Positions 23,701 through 34,265 of a stretch of DNA of 64,000 nt are shown here, one piece after another. Origin of the DNA: Pontederia crassipes (Eukaryota; Streptophyta; Magnoliopsida; Commelinales; Pontederiaceae); contig JAUKPH010000017.1 of NCBI GenBank assembly GCA_030549335.1, positions 2,969,001 to 3,033,000 of the forward strand. The letters run 5' to 3'. A program made the position numbers and the translations under genes. The notes under the pieces were generated by a model. That model saw only the letters and a list, made by a program, of their open reading frames with translations. It searched no databases and was not told the DNA's origin. Each line of letters starts with the position of its first letter. Positions within the stretch are counted from its first letter, which is position 1.

Positions 23701-24548
23701 CCCAAAGGGCCGATTGACCGATACTATCTTCGGCTGAATGGTTCCTTTTGATGAACCGGTCGACCGTTCGATATGAATCGGTCGGTCGGTCGTTGTCACA
23801 GGATCGATCGACCATTTTGGAATCGATTGACCGATCTTATGTGATCGGGCTCGGCGGCTTCTGCCGGATCGATCGACCGGAGTCGTGACCTCATAAGTCA
23901 AAGATCGGTCGGCCGATATGGAGAAATCGGTCGACTGATTCTTTGCGCGAACAGAGCCGCCGATCGGATTTTCCATTTTCGATCGGCCACCGATCGTCCG
24001 TTCGACATGCACTCAATATGAAAAATATTCCTACATGTCTCTAGATCATAATGGGATCAAAATTAATGACGTTTGATCTACATTTCTTCATCTAGGGGAT
24101 TTTACATCTACGGTACTTTTTCCATTCGAATTCCGATCGTCGGAGCTGTTGTTGTCGATTGGGTTAGTCGTCGGTCGTTCTCCGCCGGCGAGGATGCACG
24201 CCTAGTCCTCGCGAAGGTGTCGAGGGAGGTCAGATGTGTGCAGGTTGTCTTGGTCGTTTGTTCGTCTGCCTGCGGTTCGCCGCTCATCGTGGTTCGCCGG
24301 AAAGGAAGAAGAAGAAGAAGAGATAACCGAGAGTAGGCAGTCCGAAAGGATGCAGGGGGAGTCCTCTTCACTCCTCAAATACTCCTGTTGCTGCTCCTTT
24401 CATGGCCAACGTGAGGGAATGGGGGAAGAGGGAGAGTGCGGGCGAAAGAATCGGGAGGGAGGGCCGACCGATTCTTTCGTTCCATTTTTTTTAATCTGAA
24501 TTTTGCATTTTAAATTTTGGATAGAGGAATTATGGGCCGGGTATTACA
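20777..24548 (-). repeat. 5' LTR of Tekay-like element, enlarged by internal tandem duplication
   Basis: This LTR is 3772 bp against 2262 bp for its partner. The excess is a tandem duplication of about 1.39 kb: 21106-22497 and 22498-23889, joined at CATAAGTCATAGCGG (about 22493-22507). Each copy holds its own TATCCATTACCATACT repeat array and GGTCGACCG palindrome cluster. Confidence 0.88.
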
Positions 24549-25156
24549 TTATAAACTCTAATGCAGTCATGATGCTATTCCTAAATTGATATCATGTCAT
24601 TATTTTTTACTAAGTCTTGATCAATATTATAGTCAATGACGTAGCGTTTGCATCATCTTCCAATTAGTCTTCGCCATATAATGTTGGTTGATTGGTGGCG
24701 TTACATATAAGGTTAGAAAGATATCGAAATATAATTTCTAATGAATTTTGATTCATCATATTTGTAGGTTTATAGAAATAATTATGACTCAAAAATTGGA
24801 ATACTATCATTCTATATCACATGTAGCATCAAAATCAAATAGTAAAATTCATCATAATAGGGAAAGATCAAATTAAATTAGAGATTTATTTGTTATTTTA
24901 TATATCTGACTAGTCTTTCAATAGCATTTGGCATCACAAAAAAAAAAAATAAAAGAAGCTATTAAAATTTTAATGCACGCTGTTAGAATATTATGCAAAA
25001 GATGGATTTTGTCAACTCCATAAAATTTTGAGAATAAATTCCAAGGAACTAAAAATATATAAATTTTATATGCGATTATTATGAAAGTAGTTTGTAGAAA
25101 AATCTGAATGAGTCTAAACGGATGTCTAAAAATATTCAAAATGCATTAGTGTGTTG

Positions 25157-25200
<44 letters not shown>

Positions 25201-25229
25201 CAATTTATTTGTTATGTTATCTATCATAC
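24549..25229. other. AT-rich spacer with (TA)n microsatellite
   Basis: No gene is seen. A pure (TA) run of about 41 bp lies at 25158-25198, shortly before homology to the glucanase genes begins. Confidence 0.6.
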
Positions 25230-25720
25230 CATCATTGATGTAGTGATGAATATTTAAACATCAAATTATCATGATGATAAGTTGCAGCATCAAATATTTG
25301 CCATGCATGCAGATAAATAAGTTTTGGTTCAACTTTATATGCATGCACGCTTGAAGTAATAGTGATGAAGACGAGGCCACATAGATGAAAGCATGAAGCA
25401 GTCATGCGAAGTGGAATTAGATGTATACGTACCGGCAACATAAGTTGCATTTGGAATAAGGTCAATGCAAACGGCTAAACACAAAGAGAATGATGCATCC
25501 ATGGTCATCGTAGCCAAGTGCCGATGCAATATTTTGTTTCTTCTCTCTTGTGTTTGCCCTTATATTTATAGCATAAACATGATAATGCTGGTGAGGTATG
25601 TTCCTATTAAATACATTGCATGCCTTCTAAAGTCATTTCAAACTAATCCATACGAATAACTCTTGAGTGAACCAGTATTGGTAAGCAAAATGTACATCAA
25701 CTTTCTCTATATCACATATC
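25230..25720 (-). pseudogene. GH17 beta-1,3-glucanase relic: promoter and exon 1 only
   Basis: The sequence from about 25340 to 25720 matches the 5' end of glucanase gene A (28130-28515). Exon 1 is 25433-25508 on the minus strand and encodes MTMDASFSLCLAV followed by a hydrophobic tail; it is two codons shorter than A and B and carries an Asp in the signal-peptide core. It keeps the donor GTACGT and a TATA box at 25563-25570. Downstream, intron-1-like sequence passes directly into intron-2-like sequence (GCCATGCATGCAGATAAA at about 25300), so exon 2 is gone, and exon 3 is also absent. Deletion through the GCATGC-rich repeats in both introns is the likely cause. It cannot make an enzyme but could still be transcribed. 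Confidence 0.85.
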
Positions 25721-26019
25721 GTGGCAGAATTTAGTATTAAATTAATATATAAGAAGTCATAGGATAGTATTAAATTAATATTATCTGTAACCAGATCCAG
25801 GAAGATTTTAAGGAGGGCAAAAATAGTATTACAAAAAATAAAATATTAATTAATAATGAAATATTAAATTATAAATTTTAGTTTAATTTAAGAGGGTAAA
25901 TGTCTACAATTATTATTTTTCTTAAATTTTTGTGTGTGTGGGTGGATGGGTGGGTGCAATACTGTCAATTATCAATATTTAATAAGTTCAAACAATATTG
26001 AAACTTATTAATAATAATC

Positions 26020-26215
26020 GATTCGATGAACATGTCTGCTAGATTATCTTTTGTGCCGACATTCTTTAACTTGATCCCCTTCTCAGAATGGATGAAGTGA
26101 TACCACTCTGGAAGTGTTAAAATTCTAAAACATCGATGCGTTTAATTCTTTCATGATGCATTTGATCCTTGACTAAGCATATTACACTTATACTTTCAAC
26201 AAGACCCGTAGTGAG
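26020..26215 (-). mobile_element. Ty1/copia RNase H fragment (fossil scrap)
   Basis: The minus strand resembles the copia RNase H end seen at 51490-51680: the complement of ATGATGCATTTGATCCTTGAC matches the codons around the [10 protein letters not shown]-like motif and the preceding cysteine/asparagine region. Only about 200 bp remain, with no LTR nearby. Confidence 0.45.
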
Positions 26216-26329
26216 AGTGCATATGAGTTCTCAGTTGAGATAAGATTTAAGATATTATTAAAAGGTAAAAAAATGTTAGTTTTTTTGTATAATTTTATAT
26301 ATTAAAATAGTTATTGATATATAAGTAAG

Positions 26330-26740
26330 ATCCCCAAATCTTCAATTTACGGATCATTACCGATCTTATAAAAATAATCATCTTTCGCGAATGTCAAGTT
26401 GTTGAATTAAATCGGTCAACTAATATTATTTTTTTGGAAAAGAATACATACATCTGTATTATACTTAATTATAAATATGTATCTAAATATACATTAGTAT
26501 GATAATTTAATTGCAATATTAATGAGTTATAATCTTCCTGGAACCAAGTATATCACATTTAATCATTCAAGTAATATTTGTATCTTTGCCCAAAGTCATC
26601 TGCTTGTTTTTGTTAAGATCCATTTAATTTTATAATATTTAGTCACTCAATTAATATCCAACAGGAAAATTTTATTGTGTTAAAATGCCGCTAATTTCAT
26701 CCCAACAGATGAATAAGAGCTAACCAAAATTGCAAACGGA
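26330..26740. repeat. Glucanase 5'-flank homology block
   Basis: The words GAATGTCAAGTTGTTGAAT and GCAATATTAATGAGTTATAAT, in the same order, also occur at 45590-45715 upstream of gene B. This block is upstream of the relic, so the ancestral duplication unit included more than 1 kb of 5' flank. It is AT-rich and no gene is seen. Confidence 0.6.
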
Positions 26741-26947
26741 AACCAATATCAAAAAAATATAAAAGCGATGCAAACAAATCTTTTATTTCTGGCAAAGGAA
26801 AAATACATATATAGATGCCTTATTGTCCCAGCTACCTTTATTTCCCATTCCCTCTAATATCCTTTTTCTCCATGCAAAAAAGAAAAACTAAAAATTGCTT
26901 CTATATAAATAGGATTAATTTAACATTTGTTTTGTTTATCTCACGGA

Positions 26948-27705
26948 TTAGAAGGTAAATGGGTAGGCTGGAGTAAGATCTGGGTTGAACAAGCCGAAGT
27001 GCTGCTCTGTCCCTGCCGGCTTTTGGTCCTCGTTGTAGAAGGCGAAGACGTATGTCTCTAGCGCCTTGCCGGGCCTCTTGGGAGTTCCTTTGCCATTGCG
27101 CACATTGGCAGAAATAATGTTGTTGTAAGTTTTTGCGTTTTGTGCCGTCTCCGCGAGTCCGGCGCCACCGCCGGACGGCCAGCCCGTCTCCGTGACGACG
27201 ATGTTGACCCCGGGGGCCCCCGCCTTATCCAGAGCGGCGAAGGTCGCGTCGACCATGGCATCAAAAAGAGTGAAGTAGCTGAGAGATCCGTCCTGATAGG
27301 CAGGGCTCGTCGCGTTCCCGAGCGCGAAAATCAAGGGCACGTCCGTCGGGTCGCCGAGGTACGCGAAGTAAGGGTACACATTGAGGAGGAGCGGCGCGTT
27401 GTTGGCCGCCAAGAATGTGGCAATGGGCGCCATGATCGGGAGGACGTCGGCAGAGAATGCGCCGGCCGACGGCGGGTACGAGGAACCCAATGTTGTCATC
27501 GGGACCGCCGTCGAGACGGGAACTTGGACGCCGGCGGCGTTTAACGCATTTTGGAGGTTCTTCATCGCCGGTAGCACATCATTTGCCATATCCCCAGGGA
27601 TGACCTCGTTGCCCACGCTGATGTACCTGCGTTATTAATTTGGTGCACGCCAGCCATGCATGCATGCAGATAAGTTTACGTTCAACTTTCTTTTGCAATG
27701 TAAAA

Positions 27706-27747
<42 letters not shown>

Positions 27748-28299
27748 ATGTGCGTGCGTATGTACCTGAAGGTGACTGATGCAGCATGTGGAGTGACATG
27801 AGTCTGGACCCACTGCGCGGCGAAATTGGGATCGGTTGCGAGCTGATTGATGTCGGCGTCGAGGGTGCCGAGCACCACGGAGATGTTGGCCCCGTGGAGG
27901 GCAGCCAAGGCGTCAGGGTTCGGGTCGAACAGGCGAATCCGTTCGACGCCCAATTCTTTGAATTTGGCCACGGTGGCCTGCGGCGTCGGCAGGTTGTCAC
28001 CTAGCAGTCCATAATTCACTCCAGCTTTTTCTTGAGCACCTGCAACAAAGTTAATAAAGTAGGATGCTGTTAGAATACAAATCATTCGGACACGGAATGG
28101 AACAACGAGCCCTATCAACGTGTTTGCATGCATGCTTCAACTAGTGGTGATGAAGACGAGGCTACATAGATCAAAGCATGAAGCAGCCATGCGAAGTGGA
28201 ATTAGATGTATACGTACCGGCAAGATAAGTTGAACTTGGTATAATCGCAATGCAAACCAAAACGGCTAAGCACAAAGAGAATGATGCATCCATGGCCAT
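26948..28299 (-). CDS. Secreted beta-1,3-glucanase A (GH17, PR-2 type)
   Basis: Three exons: 28218-28299, 27766-28039 and 26948-27626 (82+274+679 nt, 344 residues). Introns of 178 and 139 bp have GT-AG ends and keep the frame. GH17 enzymes cleave internal beta-1,3 bonds of callose or fungal wall glucan. Residues 1-28 form a signal peptide (MAMDASFSLCLAVLVCIAII...); the mature domain opens AGVNYGLLGDNLPTP. The general acid is Glu126 in YISVGNEVIPG and the nucleophile Glu265 in IVVTETGWPSGG, the GH17 signature. There is one sequon, N223-A-T. No X8 domain, GPI signal or vacuolar extension follows the terminal YPFTF, so it is probably extracellular. The start was chosen because the signal peptide follows at once and a TATA box lies about 60 bp upstream. 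Exons are much richer in GC than the introns. About 13 residues differ from gene B. Defence or developmental roles cannot be told apart from sequence. Confidence 0.95.
27709..27746. repeat. (GA)n microsatellite in intron 2 of glucanase A
   Basis: About 19 GA units, a (TC) run in gene sense, starting about 20 bp downstream of the intron 2 donor. Gene B has only about 7 units at the same place (44245-44258). Confidence 0.9.
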
Positions 28300-28356
28300 C
28301 GTAGCCAAGTGTGGATGCAATATTTTTTTGTTTCTTCTGTTTTATGTTTGCCCTTA

Positions 28357-28364
28357 TATTTATA
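28357..28364 (-). promoter_or_regulatory. TATA box of glucanase A
   Basis: Minus strand TATAAATA, within GCTATAAATATAAGGG, about 60 bp upstream of the ATG at 28299. The same box occurs at the same spacing upstream of the relic (25563-25570) and gene B (about 44871-44878). Homology among the three promoters continues about 150 bp further upstream. Confidence 0.75.
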
Positions 28365-28515
28365 GCATAAACTTGATGATACTGGTGACCTATGTTTCTA
28401 TTGTTTGTAATAACGGGTAAATACATTACATGCCTTCTAAAGTCATTTCAAACTAATCCATACGAATAACTCTTGGATTAACCAGTATTGGTAAGCAAAA
28501 TGTACATCAACTTTC

Positions 28516-30340
28516 TCTTTAAAATTAGTTTTTAATTCGGAAATAACAAATTATCTTTTAAAAAATATCTGAACTTTATCTTTTAGAAATAAAATATTAT
28601 TTATTTCAATTATACTGAAATTGACAAAAAGAAAGATTAATCTTAATTTAACTCAAATTGGATTATTTATTTTAAATTATCTTTTAATTCCGAAAATAAC
28701 ATATTATCTTTAAAACATCATCTTCTAATCACGTTTTTGTTAACTTATATAACAAACTGATATAAGATAATTTTTAAATTAGAATTCTATATATATCACC
28801 TAATATAAAAATTGACACATGTCGTCCCTTTCTCTTTTTTTTATTCTTTCAAACAAAATCTTATCTTTTCATAAGTTCCAATTATTTTAATTATACTCAA
28901 ATTGATAAAAGGAAAAATTAATCTTAACTTTACTCAAATAAAAATAGTTATTTTAAATTGTTTTTTATTTAAAATTAACAAATTTAGAAGAATTATTTTT
29001 ACTTGTAATCATACTTAAATTGATAAAAATAAATGATTAATTTTAATTTGACTCAAATTGAATTATTTTTAATTAAAAAAATAACAAATTATATTTAAAT
29101 AGAAATTATTATTTACTTTCATAATATCTTTTAGAAAGAAAATATTACTTATTTTAATCATACTCCAATTGATAAAACGGAATGGTTAGTCTTACTTTGA
29201 CACAATTTGAATTATCTATTCTAAATCATTTTTTAAATTACGAAATAACAAATATATTTATATATATATATATAGTTTAATTTCATATGACGCCATTTGT
29301 ATTTATTCTAACTATATATATAGTTTTTTTTACCACATATCAAAATTTATGATAAGATAATGATTTATTTTCTAAAAATTTTAATTAGATTTTTGTGTCT
29401 ATATTACATTATACAAAAAGTTGACATAACTTGTGGCACTTGTGGCTCTGAATATTATTTATTTTAATCATATTAAAAGCAATATACTTATAATAAAAAG
29501 TTGACTCTCTCCCCCTTTCTCTCCTCGGAGTGCTATGGGTATATGAAAGTAATTTGGAGCTGTGATCACCTTAATTTTATCCAGCATAATTTATGTAATA
29601 TTAACATTATTCAAATATGGTTACACAATAAAATTGAATTAACCTCATCATAAAATTTAAGTTAATAATATTCTAATTATGCTAGTTATTTCAATGTCTA
29701 GTATTCGAAATAGTACCGAATTTATTATCGCAATATGATAAGTGTTATTAACCAGTATAATTAATCACCTAAATTAATTAATTACATTAGGAATGGTCTC
29801 AGTCATTAACTTAATTGTGTGCTTTCACCGACTTACCCAAGTATCCCTTTGACAGCCAACTTCCAATTTGAAATTTAAGAGAGCTGCCACATCATGAGTT
29901 GACAGGCGTGCAAATTTAAGACAAATAATAAAAAGAAATACAAATATATAAAGCCATACCTAATTTGTGCCTAAGTGAGAGCCTGGATATTGACTTACCA
30001 TGGGTGATGAAAGGAAAAAAAAGGGGCTTTTACTTCCTTCTTTATGGGTTGGCCAAAAAAATGAGGTTGTACAATGAAGCTCGCCGAAGCAAAGAATAAA
30101 GAAATAAGAAGAATTGTGAATTAGAAAAGCAAAAATAGATGAATAATTTACGAGATATGTATGAGGTGTATCCACTTATTGTCTCTTATTAATTCTCTCA
30201 TCATTTAAATTTCGTGCAAGTTGAGATTAAAGGCTCTCTTCCTTCATAAAAAATAGATTAATTGGTTGAAACATGAACTTAAGCTAAAGCACATATTGTT
30301 CAGTTTTAAATTATATAAGCTGAATGTGTAGCTAGCTAAG
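28516..30340. other. AT-rich intergenic DNA with degenerate repeats
   Basis: No gene is seen. At 28595-29230, four degenerate units share the core TACTCAAATTGATAAAA followed by TTAATCTTAATTTGACTCAAATTG and then a stretch ending near AAATAACAAAT. Spacing is irregular (about 120-280 bp). The rest is AT-rich without clear structure. Confidence 0.5.
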
Positions 30341-32013
30341 AAAACATTTTACGGTGTTATAAAAATTGTCTCACATCATCGCTTAAAAGTGTAGTTTTAT
30401 GAAAAGAAAGAATTGTAATCAAATCTAATGTATTTGAATGGTTATGTGCAAGTTGATGAACATGTGTCTTCATGTCCATGCAGAATTAGTAGAATGGGTT
30501 AGAGATTGTGCAATAAATTATATTCTTATACTTAAAATATGAAATTTATGTGTTTTATACCTAACTTAACTAGGGGTTTGATCGAGTTGGAATCATTTCA
30601 AAATGAGTTGAATGGTAAGAAATATAAATATCACAATAGTTACACATATGCTTATTAGATTTTCAAATAGAATCTAAATATGTGTTACTAAGTTAGTTTC
30701 TCCTATTCTATGTATTCACCTTTTTTAATTCGGTGTGACATTGATTGTTATATGTATTTAATGCTTATTTGGACAAGTTTATATGAAAACTATGTTGAAA
30801 TGATTTATCAATTGATGGTGCAATTGAAATGCATATGTGGTTTGTTATGGATTGACTTTATGAAATGCAATCTTATTCCATTTGAATGAGTGTTCAAGAT
30901 TATTCATCTTTTGATATTTGAGTTACAAGATATAATTCATATTTTGATATTTCAGATGCAATTATTATTTGATGAATAATAACATCTGCCTGCATCTGCA
31001 TATTATGGTTGGAGTTAAGTGTTACATCATTGATCACGATGAAAGACGCCTCTAGAATCCAATCTATCATTCAAAATGGGATCAGATAGACTAAAGCTAA
31101 GTGTCATGCGGAAGTTAAGTGCTACATCATGAGAAATCATGATGGGAGCCACCTCTAAAATTCTGAGGAGCCACCTTTATAATTCACCCATCACTATATA
31201 TTCTCCGAAAGAAATGAGATAGAATGGAGCTGCTACATCTTTGATCACAATGGAAGCCACCTCTAGAATCCACCTATCGTTATGTAATATGTTTTCCAAA
31301 GGGATGAGGTAGAATGAAGTTAAGTGCTATATCGCCGTTCACAATAGAGCCATCTTTAGAATCCACCTACCGACCACTAACCAGTTAGTGATTCGTACAT
31401 TCATATGAGAGTGTTGCACTTGCATGCATATGTTTAATATGATTTAGATGATATTGTTTGCATATTGAGTGTGATGCTTCTGATTAGTATATTATATATG
31501 TAATCAGATATATGAAAATACCTATTTTCATATTATAATTGTTGCATACTTTTCTATGTCTCTCCGAATTGATTAGTTGATAACACATAGGCTATAAGTT
31601 ATTAAGCTATTTTAGATCACTATGTTGTTTTCAATATTTTTCATATTAATATAGTTGTTTGATGATCATGAAAGGTGATAGTCTTAGATGGGTTCTATAA
31701 CAACTTTGGTGGTAAGATATTAGGAAGTGTGCCTCTCATGTCCTTATGTTAGGATGTTGAGAGGTATGGTTATGTGTAATGCATGTGTTATTTTGTATTT
31801 TGTAAGAAAGCAAAATCATTTTATGAAATGTAAAACTTAAGTATTATCACTTTGATTTGAATGATCATAAGTTGTATAATTTGTTTAGTGATATTTTTGT
31901 TCTTGTTTTAAAAAAAATTTACATCACGTTTTCACGTTCCTTCGTAATTTTGTTTGATCGTCCGTAATGAGTCACAAATTTTGGTTTAAATCGCGATTTA
32001 AATTTGGGTCGCG
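30341..32013. other. Repeat-bearing stretch, possibly an old LTR
   Basis: No gene is seen. 31010-31390 holds four degenerate units of about 100 bp built on GTTAAGTGCTACATCATTGA and GGAGCCACCTCTAGAATCC. The stretch could be an LTR running from TGTCTCAC (30367) to GGTCGCGACA (32013), but no target duplication matches, so this is only a suggestion. Confidence 0.3.
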
Positions 32014-32590
32014 ACACCACTGCTGGCACCTCCTCTGAGGAATCCACCGCCCTCTAGTGCACCCTTAAGCCCGTCCTCCCGCTCCCCTCCGTCCACAATC
32101 TCTTCAGCATCTTTGACCGCAACACAATTCTTATAGTGAGTAGTTTATCAGTTTCACGGGCCATTATCTCTATGTCATGACTCGTAAGTCAGCTGATCCG
32201 CACATTTGTGCCTAGTTCTACTTGATGCACGACCCTTTCAAAATTTACACAGGGAGTTACATTATCCTCATGGGCCATTATGAGTTCACGCCTATAATAT
32301 ATCCTCACCCCTCTATTTATGCAGGCCCGTGAACTATGATTCATGACATCACCGACGCTCCTTCACGCCCCATCGTCTAGCAGCACTGTTCTTCCTCTCT
32401 GACCGTCGAGCACCAAGCTGAGCGACGTCAACCAACGACAAGGAACCCGGCGACCTCCATGCATTGACTTCTTCCACGTCGGCAGGGACCTCCACAATGT
32501 CGACGATCTCCGACTGACAACCTAACAGCTCCACCCCTTTCTTCTCTTTACTCGACAGTTGCGGCATCAAGACCATTGACAATGGCAACT
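32014..32590. other. Unassigned GC-richer segment
   Basis: Base composition is clearly more GC-rich than the surroundings, reminiscent of decayed coding sequence. No frame stays open long and I recognise no protein family on either strand. It may be a captured gene fragment or an old element interior. Confidence 0.3.
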
Positions 32591-33479
32591 GAGAAATTGA
32601 TGTTTGATTCTTTCTTGCTCAGAAATGAGTCAAGAGCATCATCATTTGTTTTCTAATTTTATCCTTGTCAAGATTTGAATGCATCCTTTTACTTCTTATT
32701 AATGTGAATCTCATCTTATAATGCGAGCTGAGAGGCTGATTCTAGATTCTCTTGATGTTTAGAAATAAATCAAGAACATTAACAATTAATTTATAGATTT
32801 AATTTCAATTGTGATTTCTGTTGAGTTGGTTTCCTGGTTCTAAGTAATCCATGCTGAGAATGGATCCATTTAGCTTTTGTTGATGTGAATCTCGTATTGG
32901 AATGACAGTCGAGAGGTTGATTTTAGATTCCCTTGTTGTTTAAAGATAAACCAAGAGCATCATCACTAGTTGTGAATTTGATTGTATTTATGTATTGAGC
33001 TAGAGGTTTCATGATAATCTAATATCAGTGGAAACCCTTGTTGAATCAACCTAACTAATATTCATGTGAAAGTATGATACTTAGTTCTATTTTTAATGCA
33101 CTATGAGAGCAGGTTTTATAGGTTGAATCTGATTTGATTTGTATTTCTAAGTTGTTCTAATCCATTCCATAATAGAATATTAGATGAACCCCTTTCCTAA
33201 GAGAACATTGCATATCTGTTGTATTAGTCACTTAAAAACACCAAAAAGAGTTAACTTAGTTTAGGATTAATCTAGATTAATGAGTGAATCTTTAGTTTCA
33301 AATCACTATGAATACGACATTCGAGTTAACTACTCCGATCTGTGCACTTGCAGTCCAGTGAAGTGAGGAGTTTAGACCATATATCATTTAGTTGTATTTT
33401 CAATTTTGTGTTATAAATCAATCCATTAATCACACTCCCACAAATCACATTAGTGGCATGTAAGAGGAAAAATCAGAGA
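32591..33479. repeat. Degenerate tandem repeat next to truncated LTR
   Basis: Three diverged units (starting about 32595, 32700 and 32880) share the order GTGAATCTC..., GAGAGGTTGATTTTAGATTC, then AAATAAACCAAGAGCATCATC. No coding content is seen. It adjoins the truncated edge of the LTR at 33480. Confidence 0.45.
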
Positions 33480-34265
33480 AAAATTCTAAAGAATCTAAAA
33501 CCTTCTTTTCAGAAAATAAAAAGATTCAAATGAATAAATCTCAGGCAATAATTAATCAAATAATCAAACATGCTATTGATCCATCAACTAATCATACGAA
33601 GAATTCATAAAGAATAGAGTTCAATTAAGAAAATCCTAAAGAATTACTCCATAAACTTAGAGTACATCAATCTAAATAATGTTTCAGGAAAAGGATAGAG
33701 AACAAGAAGAACCACTCCTAATTCTACCGTCCTCTCTCGAGTTTCCAGCAGAACTTCATTGTAGCCTCTAGATCTCCTTCACCAAGCCTTCAACCTGTGA
33801 TTTCTGCCCTCCAAAGATGCTCTTCCAGTTGATTTGGGGTCTCCTTAAATAGTTTTCCCGTAGCATGGCTCAACAACCCGAAATCTTATAAAAAACATGG
33901 ATAAAAATGGCTTTAAACTGCCTAACGGACCGCCAACACGGTCGTGAAAGGCTCTGTCACAATCGTGACAGTAGGCTGTCAAGGCTGAAAAATACTTAGT
34001 CAAATTTTTTGTTGGAAATCTCTTTGTCATGGCCATGATAGAAATTGTCACGGCCGTGACAATCTTCTGAGTTGTTTTAGGTATGTTGCTGCTTTGATTT
34101 CGACGTTTTCTCATATCCTGCCATGAATAATTTTTAGACTTAAGTAGAAATCAAATTTAAAGGAAATTATATGAAAAAAAATCAAAACTCTTCTTTTCTA
34201 AACATAAAAATATTCTAAAATGCTAATCAAATGACCTAAACTAATGCATGATTTTTCGTGCATCA
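33480..34265 (-). repeat. 3' LTR of second Tat/Athila-like element, partial
   Basis: It aligns with 37735-38536. Roughly the first 490 bp (low-coordinate side) are replaced by unrelated repeat sequence. It ends GTGCATCA next to the polypurine tract. Confidence 0.8.

Larger units (their letters stand above)
6197..24548 (-). mobile_element. Tekay-like Ty3/gypsy chromovirus with nested insertion (fossil)
   Basis: Order on the minus strand: 5' LTR (20777-24548), primer site and leader, gag, protease, reverse transcriptase, RNase H, integrase with C-terminal chromodomain, polypurine tract, 3' LTR (6197-8458). Flanking 5-mers are TTATG and TTATA, a target duplication with one mismatch. A second retroelement (10646-17887) interrupts the RT/RNase H region. 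The chromodomain, long LTRs and methionine-tRNA primer site place it in the Tekay/Del lineage. It is broken in several places. Stretches of the two LTRs differ by roughly 6% by eye, which suggests an insertion of the order of 2 million years old at commonly used plant rates. Confidence 0.9.

Noticed and set aside
27140-27544. Open frame antisense to glucanase A exon 3 (and its twin at 43666-44079)
   Set aside because: A by-product of the GC-rich exon; the opposite strand carries a complete GH17 gene with catalytic motifs and introns.
30367-32013. Possible solo LTR from TGTCTCAC to TCGCGACA
   Set aside because: No matching target duplication and weak agreement of the two ends; kept only as a note on the stretch.
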